Source: an uncultured Saprospiraceae bacterium
GTDB taxonomy: Bacteria > Bacteroidota > Bacteroidia > Chitinophagales > Saprospiraceae
Length of the DNA: 64,000 nt
Assembly: GCA_938015805.1 (NCBI GenBank)
Contig: CALLXF010000019.1
Location: 1 to 64,000 of the forward strand
Reading direction: 5' to 3'
In this document: piece by piece, positions 47,938 to 58,333 of the stretch
How positions within the stretch are numbered: position 1 is the stretch's first letter
How the letters are laid out: every line of letters starts with the position of its first letter
The notes under the pieces: model-generated
Databases searched by the model: none
Seen by the model: only the letters and a program-made list of their open reading frames with translations
What the model was told of the DNA's origin: nothing
Position numbers and translations under genes: made by a program

Positions 47938-48606
47938 ATGTATAGAAGTGTTTTATTACTTATCGCCTTATTTTTTATCGCCTGTCACCCTAAAACTTTA
48001 CCTTCTAAGTTGGAACCTCAATCCGGGGTTACACTTTATAAAGTATACAACATTGATAGTGACGAAGTAGTTAAAGCAGGAATAGATTTTTCTAATATTC
48101 CTAATTTACAAAGAGTCCCTAATAGTTATATGGATGGTATAATCGGAATAGCACATCGACGAGAGGATTTATTAGAAATCTCTAAGGAAATAGATAAAAG
48201 AGCTGATGATAATGGAACATTACGTTTACTTTGGTCGAGCAAGCCGCTTAGATATGAGTATCCAGATAAAACTGGATATGTGTTGTTTGCCGTGCAACCT
48301 AATCATCAGGCTGCATTGGATACATTAAACAGTCATTACATTAACGTAAGTCAATTTTGGAGTCATGAGACTTTCGAAGTAGGGATTCTTATCCATTATA
48401 CAGATGCAGGTAAACAGGTACTAAAAGCTTTGGCAAAAAACCCAACGTATAAAAATATTTCTTTGGCTTATGTAGTAGAGGGAGAGGTATGGGAGATTAG
48501 GAGATTGAGACCTAGGTATCATGAAAGTTTAGCATTTTACGGATTTAAAAAAGCCGAGGAAGCAGAAGAATTGGCGAAAGCCATAAATAAAAAATCTAAA
48601 TTTTAG
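47938..48606 (+). CDS. Hypothetical lipoprotein with possible SecD P1-head-like region
   Basis: Lipobox LFFIACHPK; C-terminal VGILIHYTDAGKQVLKALAKNPTYKNISLAYVVEGEVWEIRRLRPR. Confidence 0.6.
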   Translation: MYRSVLLLIALFFIACHPKTLPSKLEPQSGVTLYKVYNIDSDEVVKAGIDFSNIPNLQRVPNSYMDGIIGIAHRREDLLEISKEIDKRADDNGTLRLLWSSKPLRYEYPDKTGYVLFAVQPNHQAALDTLNSHYINVSQFWSHETFEVGILIHYTDAGKQVLKALAKNPTYKNISLAYVVEGEVWEIRRLRPRYHESLAFYGFKKAEEAEELAKAINKKSKF

Positions 48607-48611
48607 GCTAT

Positions 48612-49073
48612 TTATTCTTGTTCCAGAACCATCCCCATGTGCGGAATATTATCTTCTAAATATTCTTCTCCGGTAGGAACAAAACCTAAAGATTTATAAA
48701 ATCCTTCCAGATAGGACTGAGCAGATATCTTTATAGGAATATGAGGAAATAATACTCTACAGGATGCTATAGATTTTTGCATTAGTTCTTTACCCATTCC
48801 TTTGCCTCTTATACTAGATGCGTTTACTACACGACCGATAGAGCAGTAGGAATTATAACTTATTTTTTTATCCAATAGACGAGTGTAACATACAAGTTCA
48901 TTATCCAAGTATCCTAATAAATGGTATGCGTTTAAATCTTTACCATCAGCATCCAGATAAGGGCAATCCTGCTCTACAATAAAAACTTGCTGACGCAATA
49001 CCATCATCTCATAGAGCTCTTTTTTTGAAAGATTATAGTATGAGCGTAAGATGTATTTTATGCTTTTTGTCAT
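48612..49073 (-). CDS. GNAT family N-acetyltransferase, ElaA-like
   Basis: LSKKELYEMMVLRQQVFIVEQDCPYLDADGKDLNAYHLLGY; IGRVVNASSIRGKGMGKELMQKSI. Confidence 0.88.
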   Translation of the reverse strand: MTKSIKYILRSYYNLSKKELYEMMVLRQQVFIVEQDCPYLDADGKDLNAYHLLGYLDNELVCYTRLLDKKISYNSYCSIGRVVNASSIRGKGMGKELMQKSIASCRVLFPHIPIKISAQSYLEGFYKSLGFVPTGEEYLEDNIPHMGMVLEQE

Positions 49074-49112
49074 TAAATATTATCGCTAAAGGGATACAAA
49101 AAAATAAAGTAA

Positions 49113-50087
49113 TTAGTTATTTTTTAAATAACCTAACGAGGCTCGAATTTCTTCTTCTGTAAGTTCCTCTTTTATCTGAAAAGTACCACGTATACCCATA
49201 TGCGTAGAATTTTCATCTAGGATTTCTTCAAAATGAGCACATTCCAGATCTTCCGTAAAAAACATGTGGTCATAAGGAATCTCAAATCCATTTACACTAA
49301 AGCCTCTTCTGGAGTTTTTAAGTTTAGATTCTTTAGTAAAAATTCTAATGAGGTTACTCCAGTGGACCATATTAAGATCTCCTATGGTAATCGATGGATA
49401 AACAGATGAGCGTATTTTTTTAGATATGGTTTCTAATTGATTCTTTGCATTTATTTTAGAACTTTCGTTTAGGGGAGGAAGGATATAGTTACTGTACAGA
49501 CTTATAATCTGGTCTCCCATTTTTAAGTTAGTTGCCAGGTAATTATCTTCATCTTCTCCTACTATTTGATTTTTTAAAAGTTCTTGTTTAGAGAATAATG
49601 CTTTTCCAAAAGGGTCTATCCTTACATTTTTAACAACATAAGGATATCTCTCAGCCAGACTATCTTTTAGAGCCATGTCCCAGTTAGGAGTCAGTTCCTG
49701 AAGGGAAATAATATCGGCATCCATTTTTATGAGCCTACGATAAAAATCGTCATAGGAGTCGTTAATGTTGGCTAGATTAAAATGGACGATTTCTAGTTTT
49801 GGAGCAAGCTTATTCTGAGGTAGTATTAGGTGATCGTTAGACTGACTTTTAAGGAAAATACACAATGCCGCTACGCATCCTAGTCCTAAAAACATCAGTT
49901 TATATCTACCCATGGCAAACAGGAACAAAGAGAATGCTAGCAAACCATAAAGACCATGGACAGCATATTCTATTCCTTTTTCGACGATGATATTATCAGA
50001 GAATGGAAGATGAGGTGTAAATATAAAACCTATGGTCACGAACAGCATAAGACCAGCTGTGGTGAGTTGTAACCATCGGTTTTTCAT
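49113..50087 (-). CDS. Endonuclease/exonuclease/phosphatase family membrane protein
   Basis: Three N-terminal hydrophobic segments; VHFNLANINDSYDDFYRRLIKMDADIISLQELTPNW; TIGDLNMVHWS. Confidence 0.85.
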   Translation of the reverse strand: MKNRWLQLTTAGLMLFVTIGFIFTPHLPFSDNIIVEKGIEYAVHGLYGLLAFSLFLFAMGRYKLMFLGLGCVAALCIFLKSQSNDHLILPQNKLAPKLEIVHFNLANINDSYDDFYRRLIKMDADIISLQELTPNWDMALKDSLAERYPYVVKNVRIDPFGKALFSKQELLKNQIVGEDEDNYLATNLKMGDQIISLYSNYILPPLNESSKINAKNQLETISKKIRSSVYPSITIGDLNMVHWSNLIRIFTKESKLKNSRRGFSVNGFEIPYDHMFFTEDLECAHFEEILDENSTHMGIRGTFQIKEELTEEEIRASLGYLKNN

Positions 50088-50132
50088 AAGGGGTAAAATT
50101 TTAATCTAATGTAATCTATCTCAAGTTAACAA

Positions 50133-51938
50133 TCAATCTATAAAATCAGCGAGAACAGCTGTTTTCTTAACAATTGATTTATTGCCTTGGTCATCAAATA
50201 ACTCAATCAAAATCACATAAATTCCGATATCTCCTATAGTACCTTCGTCAGTGATTCCATCCCAATAGACGGTATTTTCTAATCCAAGTAACATATTATT
50301 AGACAGATTTCTTATTAAAAAACCCCTATCTGTAAAAATTTTAATATTAGAAATATACCCTGGATTAGGTAGGTTAAATTGTATGGGAAGTAATTCGTTA
50401 TCTCCGTCACCGTTAGGAGAAAAAACTTTTAGAGGGATACTTACTAATTCGTCAGAAGAAGTATTGCCACTTTGATTATTAGAATTTTTATATCCTGGAG
50501 TTGCAAACAAGGCTGTCTCTGCTGCACTATACCATGAGTTATCTGCATTAGTAAGTGATGTGGAGACTAGTTTTTCTAAACTTACTCCTTTAACATCATC
50601 GATAAGTACAAAATGGAGTTCGTCAGTATAATCAAAGGAGTCTAAAGTGATCGTAATAGCTCCGTCATCATATAGAAGCGAGGCATTTCCAGCGTCTGCA
50701 TTAAAGGAAGGTAACTCTTGATCTAAGATTTGATCAGGGTCTGTAGGTTGGTAATGCAAAATAGTAAATTCAGGGTCTTTTGTAAACGCAATAATTTCAC
50801 CAGGTAAAAGGACGAGTCCGGATTGTATAGGATCTGATTGTTGGTTTTGGGTATTAGCAATAATTACATTATTTAAACTTAGGAATTTATCACTTGTATT
50901 TATAATTTCTAAAAAGTCAGATCCACCTGAGACAGGATTAAATAAAATTTCATTGATATAGATATCTCCTGCTTGAGGTGCTACGACTGTAAATATTTCC
51001 TGGCACTCTGATATAGATACATTGCCGGCTAGATCTGTGATACCCATACTACAGATGGTATATAAAATTCCTGAGGTTAATGGGTTTGCTAATTTAATCT
51101 CTAAGACATTAGGACTGAGGTCATTTACAATGATAGCTTCAGGACTACCGATTCCGTTATCTATACCGACATTGGAGAGAGCCATTGCATTAGCTGAGGC
51201 TAGTAATTCGTTATAAGTGAGTACTATAGAATCTGGGGTAATAAGATCTACAGCAACAAGAGTAGGTGGTGCAAGATCCTCTTCTGGCGTACGTATATCT
51301 ATATCGTCAAAGAAGAATTTATCACTCCGAGTAGAAGTGTAAGTGCAGTAAAATCCAAAAAACAGGTTGCCGTCTAAAGCGATGCTGCTTTCCGAAAAAG
51401 ATAATTCCTCTGATAGTACAATTCCACCATCATAATCGACATTTATAAGCCATTGTCCTAGGTCAGATTTTTTGATTTGGAATCGTGCCTGAGCCGGATC
51501 GGTAGCAACAGCACCCATAGATGCGGAGGCTAGTGCTGTAGCGATACCGTTTTCTAATTTGTTAAAACTGATCGCATCACTAGATCCGTCTTCGCCTATT
51601 TCTAGAAAGTATCCATTGGCTGTAGCCAAATCAATATTATCTAAGGCTAAGTAAATTTTAAGATTGTTACCATTAGAAGGATTAAAATCTAGGCGGAAAT
51701 ATCCATTCCACTCTATACTATCCTCCGCGGTGTAAGTGTTGTATAAAAATGACTCTCCAGCTTCGTCAGCGTTTAATTGTAATAAGAGATTATCATTAAC
51801 TATAAAATCTTGGATATCGCCAGACCAACTTGGATTTTGGGTAAAATCACCATCGGAGAAGTCGTCTGTTAATTGGCTCCAGCCAAACAAAGAAATAAGA
51901 ATAAAAAGTAATGTGGTTCCCGACCTAATAATTATCAT
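50133..51938 (-). CDS. Lamin-tail-domain secreted protein with T9SS type B/FlgD-like C-terminus
   Basis: LTD motif DIYINEILFNPVSGGSDFLEIINTSDKFLSLNNVII; C-terminal VFSPNGDGDNELLPIQFNLPNPGYISNIKIFTDRG. Confidence 0.8.
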   Translation of the reverse strand: MIIIRSGTTLLFILISLFGWSQLTDDFSDGDFTQNPSWSGDIQDFIVNDNLLLQLNADEAGESFLYNTYTAEDSIEWNGYFRLDFNPSNGNNLKIYLALDNIDLATANGYFLEIGEDGSSDAISFNKLENGIATALASASMGAVATDPAQARFQIKKSDLGQWLINVDYDGGIVLSEELSFSESSIALDGNLFFGFYCTYTSTRSDKFFFDDIDIRTPEEDLAPPTLVAVDLITPDSIVLTYNELLASANAMALSNVGIDNGIGSPEAIIVNDLSPNVLEIKLANPLTSGILYTICSMGITDLAGNVSISECQEIFTVVAPQAGDIYINEILFNPVSGGSDFLEIINTSDKFLSLNNVIIANTQNQQSDPIQSGLVLLPGEIIAFTKDPEFTILHYQPTDPDQILDQELPSFNADAGNASLLYDDGAITITLDSFDYTDELHFVLIDDVKGVSLEKLVSTSLTNADNSWYSAAETALFATPGYKNSNNQSGNTSSDELVSIPLKVFSPNGDGDNELLPIQFNLPNPGYISNIKIFTDRGFLIRNLSNNMLLGLENTVYWDGITDEGTIGDIGIYVILIELFDDQGNKSIVKKTAVLADFID

Positions 51939-52014
51939 GCTATAAAATTAACTAAGATTAAAACTATTCGCATATCCTTTCTAGCTTTGCAACGTTAAAT
52001 CTAAAAGAAATTTT

Positions 52015-53013
52015 ATGAAAATAGCGGTTGTAGGTGTTACTGGACTAGTCGGTCAGGTAATGTTGCAAGTTTTAGAAGAAGTAAATTTTCCTTTTACCTC
52101 GTTTATTCCGGTGGCTTCGGAAAGATCTGTCGGGAAAACGGTACGATTAAAAGGAGTTGATTATACTGTAATCGGGATGGATGATGCAATAGCAGCTAAA
52201 CCCGATATAGCGCTATTTTCCGCTGGAGGAGAAACATCTAAGCTATGGACTCCTAGATTTGCAGGAGTAGGTACGACGGTGATCGATAATTCGTCTGCAT
52301 GGCGTATGGATCCTGCGGTAAAACTAGTTGTTCCTGAGATAAATGCAGATACATTGCAAAAGAGTGATAAGATTATCGCTAATCCTAATTGCTCTACGAT
52401 ACAGATGGTAGCGGCAATCGGATCGATACATAAAACCTATAAAATCGATAGACTTGTTATTTCTACATATCAGTCGTATACGGGAACTGGAGCTAAGGCT
52501 GTAAAGCAATATAATGCTGAGAAAGAAGGGAAGTCATTACCTCAATCAGAAATGGCATATCCTCATCCTATTTTTGAAAACTGTATTCCTCATTGCGATA
52601 TATTTTTAGAAAATGGATATACCAAAGAAGAGATGAAACTGGTCCACGAGACAAGAAAAATAATAGGAGATGATAAAATAAAAATAACAGCAACAGCTGT
52701 TAGGGTTCCTGTGGATGGTGGCCATAGTGAATCCGTAAATTTAGAGTTGAGAGAGGCTTTTGAGATTAATGATATAAAAAAGCTGATAGCGGAATCTCCC
52801 GGAGTTACCGTTATGGATGACATTAATCAGAATATATATCCGATGCCTTTACTAGCTAAAAATAAAAATGAAGTTTTTGTGGGGCGTATACGACGTGATG
52901 AGTCTATAGAAAATGGGCTACATTTGTGGATAGTATCGGACAACTTACGTAAAGGAGCAGCTACTAATGCGATACAGATAGCACAGTATTTGCATAAACA
53001 AGGTTTAGTATAA
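52015..53013 (+). CDS. asd: Aspartate-semialdehyde dehydrogenase
   Basis: MKIAVVGVTGLVGQVMLQVLEE, IANPNCSTIQMV, STYQSYTGTGAKAV, RVPVDGGHSESVNLE. Confidence 0.96.
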   Translation: MKIAVVGVTGLVGQVMLQVLEEVNFPFTSFIPVASERSVGKTVRLKGVDYTVIGMDDAIAAKPDIALFSAGGETSKLWTPRFAGVGTTVIDNSSAWRMDPAVKLVVPEINADTLQKSDKIIANPNCSTIQMVAAIGSIHKTYKIDRLVISTYQSYTGTGAKAVKQYNAEKEGKSLPQSEMAYPHPIFENCIPHCDIFLENGYTKEEMKLVHETRKIIGDDKIKITATAVRVPVDGGHSESVNLELREAFEINDIKKLIAESPGVTVMDDINQNIYPMPLLAKNKNEVFVGRIRRDESIENGLHLWIVSDNLRKGAATNAIQIAQYLHKQGLV

Positions 53014-53084
53014 CATAGGAGAGGATGTAAAATTTTACAGAAATCTCGCACAATAGTATTTACAGAATTTAATTACAGAGAAAA

Positions 53085-54518
53085 ATGAAAAACAGGATTG
53101 TACTTTGGGGAACCGACGAAAATGAAAAAAAAGTGCTTATCGCACTAGAATTACAAGTTAAAGATAATAGAGTAGATGTATACAGCTTTACAGAAGAGCT
53201 GGCAACAGAGGTATTCTATAATCAGATGATGAACCAATGGAGAAATAATGAGGATATCTTATTTCCAGAAGGCACTAAAAAAGAAGAGAGAGAACTCTCG
53301 GTAACTGGAGATATACTCCCAGAGACGCTAAAAGTGGAGCGTACAGATATTATAAATAGAGCAAAAACAGAATGGCATTTTTCTGTTCTCTCTTCTAAAA
53401 TGTACGAGATGTACAGATCCGAAGTAGAGAGTATTAAGGAAAAGGTGGAACAGCTATCTGAGTATGATAAGGATATATGGAACGAGATGAAGGCTTTCTG
53501 GAGCAAAGTCCAAAATCAAGTAAGAGAAAAAAACCTTTATCGCGAACATGCTAATTCTTTAAGAAAATCATCAGATTCTGTTTTTGATACACTTAAAAAG
53601 CTGAGAAAAGCTTTGGATAATGAATTTGAAAAAGTGTCCACAGAAGCAGTAAATGGATTTTTTAATAAAATGGATCAGATAGAGGCTAAGATAGATAAGG
53701 GATTAGGCTTAAAGCCAATATTTGAGGAGCTTAAAAAAGTACAGTCGGAATTTAGAGATGCAAAGTTTACTCGTGATGATCGTAATAAAGTTTGGAAACG
53801 GTTAGATGCGGCTTTTAAAACGGTAAAAGAAAAACGTTTTGGAGATGCTGGAGAAACTCAGTCTGCCACTTCTCGTTTACAAAGGCGATATGATGGTCTT
53901 ATGTCTGCTGTGGATAAAATGCAAAAATCCATCAATAGAGATAAGAGTGATAAAAACTTTCAGGATAAAAGAATCGATCGTACTGAGGGTCAGTTAGAAG
54001 CTCAGCTGCGACAGGCAAAGGTTATGATGATCGACGAGCGTATCGCATCTAAAGAGGTAAAACTTGCCGATATGATGCAAACTAAACTGGACTTAGAAAA
54101 GAAACTAGAGCAAGAGAAAAAGAGAGAAGTAAAAAGAGCGGAAAAAGCAAAGATAGAAGAAGTAAAGAATGAGCTTAAGGCGAAAGTAGAAGAAGAGATC
54201 AAAGGGAAACAGGCTGAGCTAAGTGCGGAAGAAAAATCAAAATTAGAAAAAGCTGCTGCCGAAATAAAGGATACTAAAAAGGTAAAGACTGACGCTAAAG
54301 AACAAAAGCCAGTGGAACCTATCGCTACGGAAGAAAAAAAGGAAGAAACTTCTGGATTATCCATAGAAAAAGATAAAAATGAACCTGGATTAGTGGAGGC
54401 AATTTCTATTATGGCAACAGAGACAATGGAAGATGTAGTAGATACGGTAAAAGCAATTAAGGAAGTGGTAGAGGATAAAATAGAAGATGTTATCGAGGCG
54501 ATCTCTGAAGAGGAATAA
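53085..54518 (+). CDS. DUF349-like coiled-coil protein
   Basis: EEVKKxxxxF-type helices, e.g. IFEELKKVQSEFRDAKFTRDDRNKVWKRLDAAFKTVKEKRF; highly charged Lys/Glu C-terminus. Confidence 0.6.
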   Translation: MKNRIVLWGTDENEKKVLIALELQVKDNRVDVYSFTEELATEVFYNQMMNQWRNNEDILFPEGTKKEERELSVTGDILPETLKVERTDIINRAKTEWHFSVLSSKMYEMYRSEVESIKEKVEQLSEYDKDIWNEMKAFWSKVQNQVREKNLYREHANSLRKSSDSVFDTLKKLRKALDNEFEKVSTEAVNGFFNKMDQIEAKIDKGLGLKPIFEELKKVQSEFRDAKFTRDDRNKVWKRLDAAFKTVKEKRFGDAGETQSATSRLQRRYDGLMSAVDKMQKSINRDKSDKNFQDKRIDRTEGQLEAQLRQAKVMMIDERIASKEVKLADMMQTKLDLEKKLEQEKKREVKRAEKAKIEEVKNELKAKVEEEIKGKQAELSAEEKSKLEKAAAEIKDTKKVKTDAKEQKPVEPIATEEKKEETSGLSIEKDKNEPGLVEAISIMATETMEDVVDTVKAIKEVVEDKIEDVIEAISEEE

Positions 54519-54628
54519 TGATTTGTAATACTATACTTTTATTGAATAGCGTAACTGTCCTAGAGTAAGTAATTAATCGGTAGATAAGAAACAATAGCTG
54601 ATATAAAAGTTACCAGTGATATAAGAAT

Positions 54629-54665
54629 AAAAAAAGCCATGATCAAAAGGACCATGGCTTTTTTT
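54629..54665. terminator. Bidirectional rho-independent terminator
   Basis: AAAAAAAGCCATG...CATGGCTTTTTTT between convergent genes 53085-54518 and 54689-58249. Confidence 0.9.
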
Positions 54666-54688
54666 ATTTATTAAAATCAGCAATACGA

Positions 54689-57600
54689 TTACTGAATAAT
54701 TACTTTTTCGGTAATTGCTCCAGAAGCTGTTTCTATTTTTACTAAGTATATTCCACTGGTTAGTGACTCAGTATTAAATTGAATAGCTTGATTATTATTG
54801 CTTAATGTTACACTTTCTGTCAAGATTAATTTCCCATCTAGAGTAAACAAACCTGCAGATGCAGCTTCGGTATTTTTAGAAGAGATGTTAATATTTACGA
54901 CATCATTTGCAGGGTTAGGGAATATTTCTAAATTAAAATAATCGTTTTCTACTCCCACTACACCTGAAGATATACCATCAGATTCTATGTATACTTCTAA
55001 CGCTTCTGTGCAATCTGATGATTCGTCAGGAACATTAGTAGCGGTAACACATGCCTTAGAACTATAAGAAAGTAAATCCATTAATTCAAAGTCATCCATT
55101 GCCCATCCAGCAAACTCTCCTCCGGCTACGGTCTCATCATCAGCCGCATATCTAAATCTTACCACGACAGATTGTCCAGCATAACTCGATAAGTCTAGGT
55201 ACGAAGCGATATATTCATCTTGTAGACCAGTAAATCCATCTAAGAAAGGAATGGCTAATGTTCCATATCCGATAGGTGTATTATACTCGTTACGGATAAA
55301 CTCATCTCTTAGGATAGTAAAGTCACCTCCATCTGCGGAGATCTCTATAAATCCACCGTCTACTGCTTCTTGCGTATTCCATCTGTGATAGAATCTTAGT
55401 GTAGGTCTAGTTCCGGATACTGTAAACGCTTGTGATCGTAGGGTCTGATCCGAACCTGTAGCTTCTCCAGCGATAAACCAAGCTCTATTTCCAGAGTTAG
55501 TAGGACTGGTTACTACATTCCAAAAATTTATAGATTGGTCTAAACTTTCTCTTACAAAATATCCATCATCTCCAGCTTCCATATCTTTTAGTAAAATCGT
55601 TTTAGACGGCTCGTTATCAGTAACCATTTTAAAAGTGATTTCTACTGTGGTATCGTATTCCATATCTCCTAGGTCAAAACTTACAAGACCAGCAGCAGTT
55701 GTTGCCGGAATGTTAGACGATCCTACTACAAATTGCATCCCTGCAGGTATCTCATCACTCACTAAAACTCCAGTAGCTGTTTCTGGAAAATGATTAGTAA
55801 CTGTAAGTTTTACATCTACCTCTCCACCAGGTAAAACAAAGTCAGTCATTTCTTTTCTAATCTTTAATTTTTCTATACATGTAGCTAATGGTTCAAAATT
55901 TTCTGTACCATCATTAATACTCGCATTAGTACCTTGGTTTGCAAAATAACCTAATCCTCTTCGAGCAAATACTTCCCAGATTAGACATTGGTTTTCGCCA
56001 TCAAAATTCATAAGGTCCGCGGTCAGAATGGCATTTCTACCATCTACGTAACCAGGGCTACATGGTTGTAGTTTTAATCCATCCATTACTAGTAATACAG
56101 CTTTGTAATTTCCTGATTCTGTATTAGAGTAATCTGGATCATATCCATAAACTTCTACAAATTTCCAGTACATATCCCATAACATCTGACACCACATTTC
56201 TCCCACACCGTGAGGTATATTTATTCCTTTGATATAATCATAAGTAGTCGGGTTTATACTCATGTCTGTAGAGTAAGGATAATTTCTGATTCCATTAGAA
56301 TTTGCAGAAAGTCCGTCAGCATAATTTCCGATACCTCTTTTATCAGCACCTGTATCTCCATCTTCTACTGTAGTGACTAGAGCAAAGAAATCACTCCATC
56401 CTTCTCCCATTTGCTCATCTCCTCCTAAACATCCAGTTCCAGGTCCACCTGTAAGACGTGTAGAAATTCCATGTCCAAATTCGTGAGCGATGACTCCGTT
56501 ATCAAAATCTCCATCTAGGAAATCTGGTCCATTACTTTGATTTTTAAATTCTACTACTACTGCAATTTCTGCGGCAAGTGATGCTTTGAATAGATTACAG
56601 TCAGAGCTTTTTAATGAAATTACTGGAATAGTAACTTGATCACCTACAGCTCCAGGAGCCATTCCGATAGTTGAATCTTCAAAATTACAGATAATAACAG
56701 CTACAGCACCCGCGTTTTCTGCATTCAGAGCCTTAGCTCCAAATTCGCAAACACCTCTATCTATTAAAGCTACTTTACCTGTGATGTCATTTAAAATTTC
56801 TGTACAACCGTCCGTCACAGAGCCACTACCTGTAACGCCATCGTTTACTACGATTACTTCAGCTGTGATATCTACCATATCTGCAGCTACATCTGCTCCA
56901 AAAGTGGCTGTTCCGATCTCAGAGTAAATCCCTGCAATCTGATCCGGTTCGTTAACTTTAAAGATCCCAGAGTTTTGCCATAAGTACATTTGCATTCTTC
57001 CACTTGTCCCATCCGGAGGAGTAGCAAAATTTGCATTATTGACATGGTTACCGTCGTTAAGTGCCGCACCATCTTGACCTTGAGCTAGCACTTCATCATT
57101 TCCTAATCCTCCTAAACCAAAGTTATTAGATTGGAAATTTCCTGCTTCTTCTGTAAAACCTACCTGGTAAGCAATATCATGCATCATATTACACATGTAG
57201 AATAACTGTACTTGTGCTAGAGCATTCATTTCTTCTGGCTCAGCTAGATAGTCAAATTCATAATCAAATACTAACTCTGGACCGCCATCTGGTTCGTTAC
57301 CATCGGATACATCGTCATCATTGATATCACCATAAGCCCATACGTTATTACCTCTTGTAATCGTATACTCTGGTCCAGGCATACCATCAGTGTCATGCCA
57401 TCCATTAGGAGAAGCTGCTAAGATTGCAGGATCCTCTGTAAGTGACTGCATTCCATGTATAGGCGACTCTACTGGCAATGCAAAAACATTATAAGTTGCA
57501 TCTGCTAGTAACATCGCTTGATCTACAGGTTTAAAGGTTTCCTGATGAGCTGTAATACTATGTCCTGCACATCTATGTGCTCTATCCATATTTTTAAGCC

Positions 57601-58249
57601 CTACATGATCATGATTACAATAGATCGTAAAGTTATTTTTGTTTACAATAGATCCATTTTTTGCGTTTACTCTAACACTCCAGTAATCTGAGTTAGTGGT
57701 CATATCTACGGTAAAGTCCCAAACTAAGATTAGATTTTGATTTTCATCCAGTTGATAAACTAACTTTGCTACTACATCGCTATTAGAAAACTCAGGTTTA
57801 TCATAAATAATATGAGTCTCTGATTTTTTTTGTTTAGGAGTAAGGCTTTTTACACTAGTCTCGATTCCCATGATGTTTATACCAGAAAAAATAGCTTGTT
57901 CTGCAGATAATGATGCTGTAGAGGTATTTACTTTATTATTGGCCTCTGGGATAAATTTAGAGTCAGAGGAATAGACTTTATTTCCTTTTACCGCGAGACT
58001 TGTAATCGCATTATTGATAGGAATTCCATTATGTGTCTGTTGCAGATAAATATGCGTAACTCCATTGTGTTTAGAAGTGTACATATCAGATACGAGAGGG
58101 TTTTCTATGTCTTTTTGACTGAGATTCCACTTTTCAGCATTTTCTTCTACATGTCGTAACGCTAGATCTACTGGATTTTGTTGCTGAGCAAAACAAAATA
58201 CACTAGAAAGCATTAGCGTAAAAAGAAAAAATACGTTTTTACTAATCAT
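54689..58249 (-). CDS. M36 (fungalysin) family metallopeptidase with PA domain and T9SS type A sorting domain
   Basis: Signal peptide; FTP-like propeptide; zinc site VIAHEFGHGISTRLTGGPGTGCLGGDEQMGEGWSDFFAL; PA-like GKVALIDRGVCEFGAKALNAENAGAVAVIICNF; C-terminal IFPNPANDVVNINISSKN...GIYLVKIETASGAITEKVIIQ. Confidence 0.95.
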   Translation of the reverse strand: MISKNVFFLFTLMLSSVFCFAQQQNPVDLALRHVEENAEKWNLSQKDIENPLVSDMYTSKHNGVTHIYLQQTHNGIPINNAITSLAVKGNKVYSSDSKFIPEANNKVNTSTASLSAEQAIFSGINIMGIETSVKSLTPKQKKSETHIIYDKPEFSNSDVVAKLVYQLDENQNLILVWDFTVDMTTNSDYWSVRVNAKNGSIVNKNNFTIYCNHDHVGLKNMDRAHRCAGHSITAHQETFKPVDQAMLLADATYNVFALPVESPIHGMQSLTEDPAILAASPNGWHDTDGMPGPEYTITRGNNVWAYGDINDDDVSDGNEPDGGPELVFDYEFDYLAEPEEMNALAQVQLFYMCNMMHDIAYQVGFTEEAGNFQSNNFGLGGLGNDEVLAQGQDGAALNDGNHVNNANFATPPDGTSGRMQMYLWQNSGIFKVNEPDQIAGIYSEIGTATFGADVAADMVDITAEVIVVNDGVTGSGSVTDGCTEILNDITGKVALIDRGVCEFGAKALNAENAGAVAVIICNFEDSTIGMAPGAVGDQVTIPVISLKSSDCNLFKASLAAEIAVVVEFKNQSNGPDFLDGDFDNGVIAHEFGHGISTRLTGGPGTGCLGGDEQMGEGWSDFFALVTTVEDGDTGADKRGIGNYADGLSANSNGIRNYPYSTDMSINPTTYDYIKGINIPHGVGEMWCQMLWDMYWKFVEVYGYDPDYSNTESGNYKAVLLVMDGLKLQPCSPGYVDGRNAILTADLMNFDGENQCLIWEVFARRGLGYFANQGTNASINDGTENFEPLATCIEKLKIRKEMTDFVLPGGEVDVKLTVTNHFPETATGVLVSDEIPAGMQFVVGSSNIPATTAAGLVSFDLGDMEYDTTVEITFKMVTDNEPSKTILLKDMEAGDDGYFVRESLDQSINFWNVVTSPTNSGNRAWFIAGEATGSDQTLRSQAFTVSGTRPTLRFYHRWNTQEAVDGGFIEISADGGDFTILRDEFIRNEYNTPIGYGTLAIPFLDGFTGLQDEYIASYLDLSSYAGQSVVVRFRYAADDETVAGGEFAGWAMDDFELMDLLSYSSKACVTATNVPDESSDCTEALEVYIESDGISSGVVGVENDYFNLEIFPNPANDVVNINISSKNTEAASAGLFTLDGKLILTESVTLSNNNQAIQFNTESLTSGIYLVKIETASGAITEKVIIQ

Positions 58250-58333
58250 GCTTTTTTAATTGTTTGTTGGTAAATAATTTTGTGTCAATATACAACAAAC
58301 ACTATAAATTAAATTAAGTTTGATGCTTATCTA

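Noticed and set aside
54002-54364. 120-aa minus-strand Ser/Phe-rich ORF
   Set aside because: Antisense complement of the Lys/Glu-rich coiled-coil tail; composition artefact.
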